Notes: generated from the letters alone by a model not told the origin. Shown: positions 1 through 6,085, numbered from the stretch's first letter. The stretch is 11,281 nt of DNA from Kiritimatiellia bacterium (GCA_016295275.1 JAEDLN010000055.1:1-11281); one strand, 5' to 3'. Program-made: numbers and translations.

Positions 1-139
1 CGCGAGCCGGGAGGCCCGGCGGCCAAGCATCGCGCCCTACCGCCAAGCCGCACGACCACAGGGCGCACGAGCGGTGCGCGCGACTACGATGCGCGCACGA
101 GCGGGGCGCGCGAGGTGCGGGGCGCGATGCGGGCGAGCG
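1..139. repeat. GC-rich dispersed repeat island (left edge)
   Basis: No convincing gene. The stretch is a GC-rich mosaic of short repeats also found elsewhere in the window. Bases 18-55 are identical to 1928-1965 (38 nt). Bases 6-20 form a perfect inverted repeat (GCCGGG, AGG, CCCGGC). The stretch continues beyond the left edge and lies just past the stop codon of the protease gene, so it could serve as a 3' end or terminator region for that minus-strand gene; that role is inference. Confidence 0.75.
18..55 (+). repeat. 38-nt repeat, copy 1
   Basis: This unit starts GGCGGCCAAGC and ends GCCGCACGA. It is identical to 1928-1965, and its right-hand 28 nt recur with one change at 2053-2080. Its function is unknown. 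Confidence 0.85.
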
Positions 140-1711
140 TTATTTCGCGGGGGAGCGTTCGCCGGAGGGGTGTTTTTGGGCTTGGACGCGCAGATCCTTG
201 CTCCGGTCGGCGGGGATCTGGAAGTGCTTCATGACGCGTGGGGTTGCTTCGCGAATCTGCGCGGCATCCACGACGAGACAATAGTCCTGTTCGTCGCCGC
301 AGTCGATTCCGATTGTGACGAATTCGCTGGTAGCTCCCTCCAAGAGTTCGACAAGATGTTTCAGGTTGCGGACCTTTGTTCCGTTTACGCTTCGGACATG
401 GGTATCGCTCATGCCGAGATATCCTTCCACGCACAGATCGCTGAAAACCATCGAAAGCATGACGAATCGGTCGTCCGGGTTTTCCAGATTTTCCTCGTTT
501 ACGTCGTCATGCATTTGAAATGAAACTTCTTCTGCGTAGCTGTAGGAGAATGTCGTAAAGACAAGGGCACCCCAAACAAACCAGTCCGGCTCCTTTTCGT
601 AGAGAAAGCGTTGGGCGAAGGATTTGTATTTTCCGGTACGGACGGAGGTTTCAATTGTTTTTCCTTTTCGCAGAACCTTTACCGGAACCTCTTCGCCGAT
701 TTGGCGCAGATAAAACGGATGGCTGAACGTTCGAATGCGGTTGCCTTCGATGCGGATCGATCCGTTGTTGGCAACGCGGTATCCATCGATTTCGAGAAGG
801 ATATCGCCTTCTTGGATCGAGTTCGTTCCGAGTGTCGGCGAAACGCGTGCGATTTGGCAACCGGACTGTCCGGGCGTCATTCCCAGATAGCGCCGTTTGG
901 CTTCGCTTTCAAGTTTGTGAATGGAGAAGAGCGACTCGGGGATACCGTCCACCCGCCCGTCCTTCGTGTCTTTCAAGAAGCAATTTACGATTTCCGCCGG
1001 GATGATGTAGCCGAGCGCTTCGCCATCGTCCCGCCCCTGAAAGGCGATGCCGGCGATTCGGAACGTTTCCATATCGAGGACGGGACCGCCGCTGTTTCCT
1101 GGGTTGATGGCAGCATCGACCTGGACGGCGAGCATTTCCTGCTTGCCGTGCGTATATTCGATATCTTCGACGCGGGAAACGATGCCGCGCGTGTAAGAGA
1201 TGAGTTGACCGCCGGTCGGGAAGCCGATGGCGATGACTTCGGACTGCTCTTGCGGCGTCTCGCCGATTTGCATCGGGATGATGCCGTTCATGAACGCCGG
1301 ATCGTCCACCTTGAGGAGAGCCAGATCGCGGTCATGGTCGATGAATTCCGTTTCCGCGTGATAGATGGAGTCTTCGTTGTTTTTCCGGACACGTATGAAG
1401 AGGGCGTCCGAAACGCAGTGTGCGCAAGTCAGGATGCGATTTTCGGCAATCACGACACCGGAGCCGCTTCCGCTATTCTGGAGAACGATCCAAGGGAGCG
1501 AAAAACTGCGGGAGGAGGTACTGACCTCGATTTTCACAACGGCATTGACGGGACTGGGTTCGTCATCGTTTTGTGGCGTATTCTGCGCTCCTGCAGGCTG
1601 CAAGAAGAAGAGTACGGCGGCTGACAAGGGAAGAAGACGCGCAAAACGAAGGGCGAGGGGGCGGAATTTTTGTTTCGTGATTTCCATGGGATACGGCTGA
1701 TGATTCTGCAT
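140..1711 (-). CDS. HtrA/Deg-like periplasmic serine protease with PDZ domain
   Basis: A 523-residue exported trypsin-fold protease, probably acting on misfolded or specific envelope proteins. The N-terminus is a signal peptide: basic residues, a hydrophobic stretch at about 26-40, and likely cleavage after AGA near residue 42. The catalytic triad is visible: His98 in TCAHCV, Asp129 in DRDLALLKV and Ser207 in NPGNSGGPV. A PDZ-like domain follows at about 275-355 (YLGM, then EGDILLEIDG). A second C-terminal region at about 375-485 ends in a PDZ-like segment (VNGTKVRNLKHLVELL), an arrangement resembling plant Deg9/Deg10-type proteases more than short DegP/DegS. No clear Shine-Dalgarno site precedes either Met1 (1711) or Met9 (1687). 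Met9 gives a more typical signal peptide, so the start is uncertain. The gene stands alone between two repeat islands. The family is clear; the substrate is unknown. Confidence 0.9.
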   Translation of the reverse strand: MQNHQPYPMEITKQKFRPLALRFARLLPLSAAVLFFLQPAGAQNTPQNDDEPSPVNAVVKIEVSTSSRSFSLPWIVLQNSGSGSGVVIAENRILTCAHCVSDALFIRVRKNNEDSIYHAETEFIDHDRDLALLKVDDPAFMNGIIPMQIGETPQEQSEVIAIGFPTGGQLISYTRGIVSRVEDIEYTHGKQEMLAVQVDAAINPGNSGGPVLDMETFRIAGIAFQGRDDGEALGYIIPAEIVNCFLKDTKDGRVDGIPESLFSIHKLESEAKRRYLGMTPGQSGCQIARVSPTLGTNSIQEGDILLEIDGYRVANNGSIRIEGNRIRTFSHPFYLRQIGEEVPVKVLRKGKTIETSVRTGKYKSFAQRFLYEKEPDWFVWGALVFTTFSYSYAEEVSFQMHDDVNEENLENPDDRFVMLSMVFSDLCVEGYLGMSDTHVRSVNGTKVRNLKHLVELLEGATSEFVTIGIDCGDEQDYCLVVDAAQIREATPRVMKHFQIPADRSKDLRVQAQKHPSGERSPAK

Positions 1712-1850
1712 GTTTAGGTGCGTGCGCGGAGAGGGGGAAGTATGGGCGGACCGTACATTTCTTCATTGCCCTACCGACAACGACGGTTCTATCACAGGAT
1801 CCTTGATGAAGCAATCTCTCGGCAGGCGGGATGAAAAGCCGCGCACCATG

Positions 1851-1883
1851 GTAGCGAGCCGCCACGGGGCCGGGAGCCCCGGC
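1851..1883. repeat. Paired short hairpin repeats
   Basis: GTAGCGAGCCGCCAC (1851-1865) is a one-mismatch version of the hairpin found at 9528, 9705 and 9945. It is followed three bases later by the perfect 6-bp stem GCCGGG/CCCGGC (1869-1883), which matches 6-20. The two motifs side by side suggest a composite REP-like element. Confidence 0.65.
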
Positions 1884-1927
1884 GGGCGTGAAGAGCGCGA
1901 GCCGGGAGGGTGGGGGGCACGGGCGGT

Positions 1928-1965
1928 GGCGGCCAAGCATCGCGCCCTACCGCCAAGCCGCACGA
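1928..1965 (+). repeat. 38-nt repeat, copy 2
   Basis: Identical over all 38 nt to 18-55. Both copies lie downstream of a CGCGAGCCGGGAGG sequence (1-14 and 1896-1909), so the shared element is longer but interrupted by a variable spacer. Confidence 0.85.
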
Positions 1966-2052
1966 GGGGTGCGCACGGCAATGGGGCGCGCGGGCAAAGG
2001 TGCGGGATGCCATGCCGCGCACCGCGCCGGTGGCGCGGCGGCGCGATGGGGA

Positions 2053-2080
2053 CATCGCGCCCTACCGCCATGCCGCACGA
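2053..2080 (+). repeat. 28-nt partial copy of the 38-nt repeat
   Basis: This copy starts CATCGCGCCCTACCGCC and ends TGCCGCACGA. It matches the right-hand 28 nt of the 38-nt unit with one substitution. Confidence 0.75.
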
Positions 2081-2205
2081 GAGGGGCGCACACAACGGGA
2101 CCGCGGAACGGGGTGCGGGCGGTGCGCACGGCAACGGGACCGCACCACGGGGGGCGGGCGAGGGTGCGCGGGATGCGCACGGCAAATGGACCGCGCGGCG
2201 GCGAT

Positions 2206-3297
2206 TTAACGGGATTCTTCCGGGAGCTTCTCCTGCTCGTTCCACGCTGCCGCTGCTGCAAGTTCGCGGGCGGCTTTTTCGTGAGCGGCACGTGTTTCGC
2301 GAGCCGCTTTCGACGCGGCGTCAATCGTCTGCGCTTGAAGCGTATCGACCGTTTCGTTCAAGCTTTTCCCGATTTCGTTTGGAAGGACCTTTGTCAGGTT
2401 GACGATATCAATGCCTGTCCATATAAAACCGCCAATTGCGATAACATCGCCGACCGGAAGGGGTCCGTCTGCGACCGGTGCCACGGCAGAAGCTGCCCCC
2501 TTAGCGATTGTCTTACCGCCGAATTTCAGCACCAAATTCCGTACCGCGGCTATCGTCGTCTTGATGCAAGCCGCCTCGATGGCGACTTCGAATGCGACGA
2601 GACCCGCTTTTAACGGCATCACCTTAAGCGCTTCGTAGGTCTGCGCCATATTTGTGCGCAAGGTTTCAATGGGGAACGCGACGCGGACCGCATCCGGCAG
2701 TTTGCCATGGGCGGAGGCGAGTTCTTCGCGAAATGCGGCGTCCTCGGCGTTCATTCGCGCCGCAAAGGTATCGTAGTCGGCAATCAAGCTTTCTCCAGCG
2801 CGGGCGCATGGTTGCATGAACGGCTTCTCCAGCATTGCGTTGAAGCGATTCTGCAAGCGATCGCCGCCATTCACCTTGTCGAAGGCACCGTCTTTCACGA
2901 TGGCCCCCATCGTTTTGACGCCGGCGAACGATTCCCGGATTTCGGGAATTGCGGCGCGGGCTTCGTCGAACCGAGCGGGGACCGTGGTCCGGAGCTGTTG
3001 TTCAAAGTCTTCTGCAATCTTGTCGAGCGAGGCGAGATGCCGATCGAGGGCGGCGGAGACTTCATCGTTGTAGCGACGGATTTCGGATGCGTAGTCTATC
3101 TGTATGGAAGCGGAGTCGGAGGCAGGCGGCGCGAATGTCGGAAGCAAGGACTTTATCCGGTGCGACATGAGTCCGGAGAAGAAGGCCAAGATGATAAACA
3201 GCAACGCAAGAACGATGGTTAGCCGGGAGCGACGGGACGGCTTTTTCTCCGTGGATGGGGTTTCGATATGCGGGGGAGGGGAGGCTTCGTTGTTCAT
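2206..3297 (-). CDS. Membrane-anchored helical protein of unknown function
   Basis: I do not recognise this 363-residue protein. The N-terminus (MNNEASPPPH) is polar and Pro-rich, followed by basic residues and one strong membrane helix at about 26-46. The bulk is long, charged and helical, probably coiled coil (about 65-225) and probably outside the cytoplasm. A Gly/Ala/Val-rich hydrophobic stretch at about 264-300 (VADGPLPVGDVIAIGGFIW) could insert in or lie on a membrane. The C-terminus (about 308-350) is an Ala/Glu/Lys-rich helix. The start at 3297 was chosen because it lies 22 nt downstream of the preceding gene's stop; upstream extension would overlap that gene and adds a low-complexity segment. 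No good Shine-Dalgarno site is visible. It is the last gene of a four-gene membrane-protein operon. Confidence 0.75.
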   Translation of the reverse strand: MNNEASPPPHIETPSTEKKPSRRSRLTIVLALLFIILAFFSGLMSHRIKSLLPTFAPPASDSASIQIDYASEIRRYNDEVSAALDRHLASLDKIAEDFEQQLRTTVPARFDEARAAIPEIRESFAGVKTMGAIVKDGAFDKVNGGDRLQNRFNAMLEKPFMQPCARAGESLIADYDTFAARMNAEDAAFREELASAHGKLPDAVRVAFPIETLRTNMAQTYEALKVMPLKAGLVAFEVAIEAACIKTTIAAVRNLVLKFGGKTIAKGAASAVAPVADGPLPVGDVIAIGGFIWTGIDIVNLTKVLPNEIGKSLNETVDTLQAQTIDAASKAARETRAAHEKAARELAAAAAWNEQEKLPEESR

Positions 3298-3319
3298 GAT
3301 CGATTTGTTCAGGTGGATT

Positions 3320-4036
3320 TCAAGCGGTGGGTTTGGATGCGTCTTGGGAGTCGTCCTGTTTTTGGCTTTTCCGGCGTCGAAAGAGCGGGCGCAGAATTCT
3401 GATTCCAAGCGCCAGTCCGATGATGACCGAGAAGCAGATGAGGGCGCGTCCTGCCCAGGGAACCATGCCGTACAAACCTGTTTCGCCATCGACCTTGACG
3501 ACTTCAGGGAGCATTTCCGGGTGTTGGGCGAGCGTTTCGCGCGTGGCATCGGCCAGTGCCTGATCCTTGTCGCGTTCGCCTGCCGTCAGGTTGTACGTAC
3601 CGACAACTGCTGCGACTCCGACACCGCCTCCGACCAGTTGACTCGGTTTTACGATGGGGGTACGATGAATGGCTTCGACAACGGGTTTGGTGGCGTTCGC
3701 CTCGATTCGCGCGGCTTCGACGGTAGCATCAACGGCCTTGACTACCTTTGGAGCTGTATGGACGGCGGCTGTTCCGCCGCCTTTGACGGCAGCGCGAGCG
3801 GCATCATCGCTGTAGTGGGTGACGGCATGTTCGGCGGCATTGTCCGCACCGTCTTCAGCGATTTTTCCGGCGGCTCGAGCGGCATCATCGCTGTAATGGG
3901 TGATGACATGTTCGGCGGCATTGTCCGAACCGTGTTTGGCGATTTTGCCGGCAATTTTTGCCGCGCCGGTCAGAACGCCGGCGTAGGTGTTGCCAACAAT
4001 CAGAAGGGAGACAAAGAGGGGGAAATAGATCTTCAT
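3320..4036 (-). CDS. Exported protein with two 27-residue repeats and C-terminal membrane helix
   Basis: An unrecognised protein of 238 residues. A signal peptide occupies residues 1-20 (MKIYFPLFVSLLIVGNTYAG) and is closely similar to that of the next gene upstream. Two near-identical 27-residue repeats follow at 30-56 and 57-83, each carrying DNAAEH, THYSDDAARAA and GKIA; they are Ala-rich and His/Asp-containing, likely helical. Then come an Ala/Val/Thr-rich region, a Gly/Val-rich hydrophobic stretch (135-147), a membrane helix at about 193-214, and a basic cytoplasmic tail ending in KPTA. Topology is probably repeats outside, tail inside. The start at 4036 is supported by AAGG about 10 nt upstream and by the signal peptide. 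It is the third gene of the operon, 37 nt after the previous stop. Confidence 0.8.
   Translation of the reverse strand: MKIYFPLFVSLLIVGNTYAGVLTGAAKIAGKIAKHGSDNAAEHVITHYSDDAARAAGKIAEDGADNAAEHAVTHYSDDAARAAVKGGGTAAVHTAPKVVKAVDATVEAARIEANATKPVVEAIHRTPIVKPSQLVGGGVGVAAVVGTYNLTAGERDKDQALADATRETLAQHPEMLPEVVKVDGETGLYGMVPWAGRALICFSVIIGLALGIRILRPLFRRRKSQKQDDSQDASKPTA
3788..3949 (-). repeat. Two tandem 81-nt units inside the 238-aa gene
   Basis: The units at 3869-3949 and 3788-3868 encode the two 27-residue repeats. On the plus strand, GCATCATCGCTGTA recurs at exactly 81 nt spacing (3801 and 3882). The high nucleotide similarity suggests a recent in-frame tandem duplication. Confidence 0.85.
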
Positions 4037-4164
4037 GATGATACTGCCTTGACTGTCCGTTTGTTTCGATTGCCTATTCGGCGTCTTTCGGAGGATCGGC
4101 TTTTTCGACACTGTTTTGTTTCTTTTGCCGATCCTTGTTCCAAGTCCAGATTTCGCATCCGATG
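3978..4164 (-). repeat. Segmental duplication across a gene junction, copy 1
   Basis: This stretch covers the signal peptide codons of the 238-aa gene, the intergenic region and the 3' end of the 102-aa gene. It is similar throughout to 4324-4493, which occupies the equivalent junction one gene upstream. The longest perfect match I found is 36 nt (4107-4142 with 4436-4471). Confidence 0.85.
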
Positions 4165-4382
4165 GACAGTAATGCGACGAATGCGAGAAAGATAATTACA
4201 CCGGTAATGAAAGTCGTCAATAGGTCTCCCCAGCGACCTTCTTTTACCATGTCCCGCACTTCGGGGTTCTTGTTAAATGTATAAAAAGCATGAGACGCGA
4301 CACGATAGAAAGTATCTATCTTACCGGCGTAGGTGTTACCGATAAACAGAAGGAAGGCAAAGAGGGAGATAAAGATCTTCAT
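4074..4382 (-). CDS. Small exported single-pass membrane protein, unknown function
   Basis: A 102-residue protein that I do not recognise. A signal peptide (MKIFISLFAFLLFIGNTYAG, residues 1-20) is followed by a short soluble stretch (21-53), one membrane helix at about 55-76 (FITGVIIFLAFVALLSIG) and a charged tail with WNKDRQKKQNSV. The tail is shared with the 57-aa protein upstream, and the signal peptide with the 238-aa protein downstream. The start at 4382 is set by the signal peptide and by the position 20 nt after the previous stop; upstream extension would overlap the 57-aa gene. The Shine-Dalgarno match is weak. Genes of this type can encode phage-like, secretion or envelope-stress components, but nothing here decides between them. 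Confidence 0.8.
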   Translation of the reverse strand: MKIFISLFAFLLFIGNTYAGKIDTFYRVASHAFYTFNKNPEVRDMVKEGRWGDLLTTFITGVIIFLAFVALLSIGCEIWTWNKDRQKKQNSVEKADPPKDAE

Positions 4383-4493
4383 GATGGCTCTGCTTCGATT
4401 GACTATTTGACGTCTTCGGGAGGATTGGCTTGTTTGACACTGTTTTGTTTCTTTTGCCGATCCTTGTTCCAGGCCCAGATTCCGTATCCGATG
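4324..4493 (-). repeat. Segmental duplication across a gene junction, copy 2
   Basis: This stretch covers the signal peptide codons of the 102-aa gene, the short intergenic region and the 3' part of the 57-aa gene. It pairs with 3978-4164. Both start at a CCGGCGTAGGTGT block and end near the TCCGATG block. Confidence 0.85.
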
Positions 4494-4576
4494 AAAGCAA
4501 GTACGAAGATGAGGTATCCAATCCCGCGAACAACACGGAGAAAATCGATTATGTCTACCAAGCATTCCTTGATCAT
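4403..4576 (-). CDS. Small single-pass membrane protein (57 aa)
   Basis: A short gene encoding 57 residues, starting MIKECLVDII and ending PPEDVK. A membrane helix lies at about 15-36 (YLIFVLAFIGYGIWAW), followed by a charged tail WNKDRQKKQNSV that is nearly identical to the tail of the 102-aa protein. It has no signal peptide. It is supported by a good ribosome binding site (AAAGGA at 4583-4588, 6 nt before the ATG), the shared tail, and tight spacing (20 nt) to the next gene. It is the first gene of the four-gene operon. Its function is unknown; the paralogous tails suggest that the 57- and 102-aa proteins meet the same partner or each other. Confidence 0.8.
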   Translation of the reverse strand: MIKECLVDIIDFLRVVRGIGYLIFVLAFIGYGIWAWNKDRQKKQNSVKQANPPEDVK

Positions 4577-4893
4577 TTTGAGTCCTTTCGATTGCTTAAT
4601 GGGTTCGGCGAGCAGTGATTCGGGGTGGCGAACAGTAATCGGTTATCCTCAGCGAATCGCCTTTGCGCACGGTTTATTGTAGATGCGACTCATTTCAATT
4701 GTAACAGAACACACACACACAATGCCGCTTGCCGGAAACTTCGAGCTCAGCAAAAGATGAGCGCGAGGAGCCAAAGAAGGGCATGGCTCTGTCGCATTTT
4801 TGTCGCGTGAAGCGGAGATGGTTGGGATTTCGCCCTTGTCGGAGGCGGCGTACCGTTCGTGCAACGGCGACGAATCCGGTCAAGGGGCATCCG
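4577..4893. other. Intergenic region between graspetide cluster and membrane-protein operon
   Basis: A gene-free stretch of 317 nt. Its right part follows the ATP-grasp stop codon; I see no good rho-independent terminator, only weak stems such as CCGTT/AACGG and GAGCCA/TGGCTC without a U tract. Its left part probably carries the promoter of the membrane-protein operon, next to an (AC)6 tract at 4709-4720. Short open frames here show no protein-like features. Confidence 0.6.
4676..4705 (-). promoter_or_regulatory. Candidate sigma70-like promoter of the membrane-protein operon
   Basis: On the minus strand, GTTACA (4700-4705) and TACAAT (4676-4681) are separated by 18 nt, about 100 nt upstream of the 57-aa gene. 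An alternative TACAAT lies at 4698-4703; its 17-nt spacer would consist mostly of the GT tract, with a poor -35. Both are weak predictions from matching alone. Confidence 0.3.
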
Positions 4894-5832
4894 TCATCCG
4901 TTTTCGGTTTTCTTCGTCAGGCGTCTGTCGTCGGCGAGAATCAGATCGGCGATTGAGGCGATGAGTCCGTTGGCATTGTTTTCGTCGAGCCATGCCCATT
5001 GGCCGTTGGGATTGAGCTCGAGAAACCAGAGTTCGCCGTCTTTGCGGATAAAGTCGAAGCGCCCGAAGCCGTAGCCGGTTTCGGACATGAAGGCGCGGAT
5101 TGCGCTTTCTTCGGCCGTAGAGAGTTCGCAAGGAACCCATTTCGAAGGATTGTCAATCGTAGCTTTCCGGACATCCAGCGTATCGGAGATATCCGCTCGC
5201 GGATAGCGGTAGGCGAAGATTTTTCCGTTTGCATAGACGACGGTGACTTCGTCTTGGCCTTCGATTTTCTTTTGGAGAAACCAAGGATAGGAAACGTCCA
5301 ACTTGGTCGGATCGACTTCCTTGACGAAAAAGGTCTTTCCCCGGCCGATTTGCGTTCCCGTCAACGATTTCGCCACCCAGCGTCCATGCGTCAGCTCTTT
5401 CGGCAGCGCGCCTTGAAACAGGTGCCAATCGGCGACCTTGAAATGGCGTTCGGCGGCATGTAGCTGGCGCAATTTTCCGTAATTTGCATTGCGGGAGTGA
5501 ATCAGCGTAGTCAGACCCCGATGTTCGCAATCGCGAAAGAAATCTTCAAACAGGGCGTCTGTTTCCTTCCGCCGCCAATCTTCCAGACATCCTTCGGCGG
5601 GGACGTCGATCGACTCGATGTACATCGGCTTTCGAAGATAGAACGAAGAAATCGTCGACGAATCGATGGATTCGCCCGTTTTCACGTTGGACATCTCGAA
5701 TCCGTGTCTGGAGAAATCCCATGTATAGTCTTCCGGCTTGTCGATATTGAATCGGAATACCGGCAGCCCCTGAAGGTGGGGCCGAATCAGATCGAATGTT
5801 CCTTCTTGGCTGCACGTTAAGACGAAGAGCAT
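4894..5832 (-). CDS. MvdD-type ATP-grasp peptide ligase (graspetide maturase)
   Basis: A 312-residue ATP-grasp enzyme. In this family the precursor's Asp/Glu side-chain carboxylates are phosphorylated by ATP and joined to Thr/Ser hydroxyls (esters) or Lys amines (amides). The N-terminus (MLFVLTCSQEGT, about 1-90) matches the pre-ATP-grasp domain of MvdC/MvdD proteins. The ATP-grasp domain shows the Lys-containing strand WVAKSLTGT (Lys155) and the metal/ATP-binding end RFDF, then LWFLELNPNGQW (Asp260, Glu272, Asn274), a hallmark of graspetide ligases. The ATG at 5832 is chosen because AGAAAGG (5841-5847) sits 8 nt upstream; an in-frame TTG at 5862 would lie in the hairpin region and lacks such a site. 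It is the last gene of the cluster, 83 nt after the precursor. Only one ligase is present, so one chemistry (ester or amide) is likely, ester being favoured since the proposed core lacks Lys. Confidence 0.93.
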   Translation of the reverse strand: MLFVLTCSQEGTFDLIRPHLQGLPVFRFNIDKPEDYTWDFSRHGFEMSNVKTGESIDSSTISSFYLRKPMYIESIDVPAEGCLEDWRRKETDALFEDFFRDCEHRGLTTLIHSRNANYGKLRQLHAAERHFKVADWHLFQGALPKELTHGRWVAKSLTGTQIGRGKTFFVKEVDPTKLDVSYPWFLQKKIEGQDEVTVVYANGKIFAYRYPRADISDTLDVRKATIDNPSKWVPCELSTAEESAIRAFMSETGYGFGRFDFIRKDGELWFLELNPNGQWAWLDENNANGLIASIADLILADDRRLTKKTENG

Positions 5833-5852
5833 GCAATAAACCTTTCTGACCG

Positions 5853-5888
5853 AATAAATCAAGGAGGCGGCACCGCAGTGTCACCTCC
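5853..5888 (-). terminator. Hairpin between precursor and ligase genes (possible attenuator)
   Basis: An inverted repeat, GGAGG (5863-5867) with CCTCC (5884-5888), extends inward through one mismatch to CAC/GTG with a CGCA loop: about 10 pairs. In the minus direction it is followed by TTGATTTATT, a weak U-rich tract. It lies after the precursor stop and before the ligase ribosome binding site. Partial termination or 3'-end protection here would raise precursor over ligase mRNA. The structure is seen; the role is inferred. Confidence 0.5.
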
Positions 5889-5915
5889 ACGAACGAAACA
5901 AAGAATGAACGGCGA

Positions 5916-6050
5916 TTAGTCCCATGTGCGGGAGTCGTCCATACGCTGCTGATTGGCGCCGGCGAAGGTGTAGGTGTAGTTCGTCGACACATTGACCGAG
6001 CCAAAATTCTGGCTGGATGTAATGTCGGTTGCGATATCGCTAGGAGTCAT
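5916..6050 (-). CDS. Graspetide precursor peptide (44 aa)
   Basis: A short gene directly between exporter and ligase, encoding a 44-residue peptide that starts MTPSDIATDI and ends DDSRTWD. A strong ribosome binding site (GAGGA, 6057-6061) lies 6 nt before the ATG. The N-terminal half (about 1-20) would be the leader bound by the ligase. The C-terminal half is the proposed core: a Ser/Thr-rich segment STNYTYTF (22-29), a turn-like GANQQ (31-35), then acidic residues Asp38, Asp39 and Asp44. Hydroxyls of Ser22/Thr23/Thr26/Thr28 facing Asp38/Asp39/Asp44 fit the donor-loop-acceptor hairpin of graspetides. The proposed core has no Lys and no Cys, and there is no PFFxRFL microviridin leader motif or double-Gly cleavage site. 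Identification rests on position, size, composition and the neighbouring ligase; the ring pattern is inference. Confidence 0.85.
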   Translation of the reverse strand: MTPSDIATDITSSQNFGSVNVSTNYTYTFAGANQQRMDDSRTWD

Positions 6051-6085
6051 GATAGATCCTCATGTTGTTAGTTTGATGTACGAAG

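Larger units (their letters stand above)
1712..2205. repeat. GC-rich repeat island without a gene
   Basis: About 490 nt between the start of the protease gene and the end of the membrane-protein operon. I see no credible gene; the open frames here are Arg/Gly/Ala-rich products of GC-rich repeats on both strands. It contains a degenerate hairpin at 1851-1865 (GTAGCGAGCCGCCAC), a perfect hairpin at 1869-1883 (GCCGGG, AGC, CCCGGC), copy 2 of the 38-nt unit at 1928-1965, a related copy at 2053-2080, and several variants of GTGCGCACGGCAA between about 1970 and 2190. The protease promoter should lie in the AT-richer part at about 1712-1850, but I could not pick a convincing -35/-10 pair. Confidence 0.75.

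Noticed and set aside
611..1624. Long plus-strand open frame (337 codons) opposite the protease gene
   Set aside because: It is the antisense shadow of a clear signal-peptide serine protease with an intact catalytic triad; its product shows no domain or signal.
140..1711. The HtrA-like protease as the leader peptidase of the graspetide cluster
   Set aside because: It is more than 3 kb away, separated by a repeat island and another operon, and looks like a general envelope protease; nothing in the sequence links them.
1710..2613. Several overlapping Arg/Gly/Ala-rich open frames on both strands
   Set aside because: They come from GC-rich repeats, lack ribosome binding sites and protein-like composition, and cover each other in several frames.
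3298..3549. 84-residue N-terminal extension of the 363-aa membrane protein
   Set aside because: It overlaps the preceding gene in another frame and has a shadow-like Arg/Ser composition; the start at 3297 fits the operon spacing.
3104..4195. Long plus-strand open frame (363 codons) with FGGIVRTVF-type repeats
   Set aside because: It is antisense to the membrane-protein operon, spans several real genes, and its repeats mirror the 27-residue repeats of the minus-strand gene.
4749..4790. GAGCCA/TGGCTC stem as terminator of the graspetide cluster
   Set aside because: It has a 6-bp stem with a 10-nt loop and no U tract in the minus direction.
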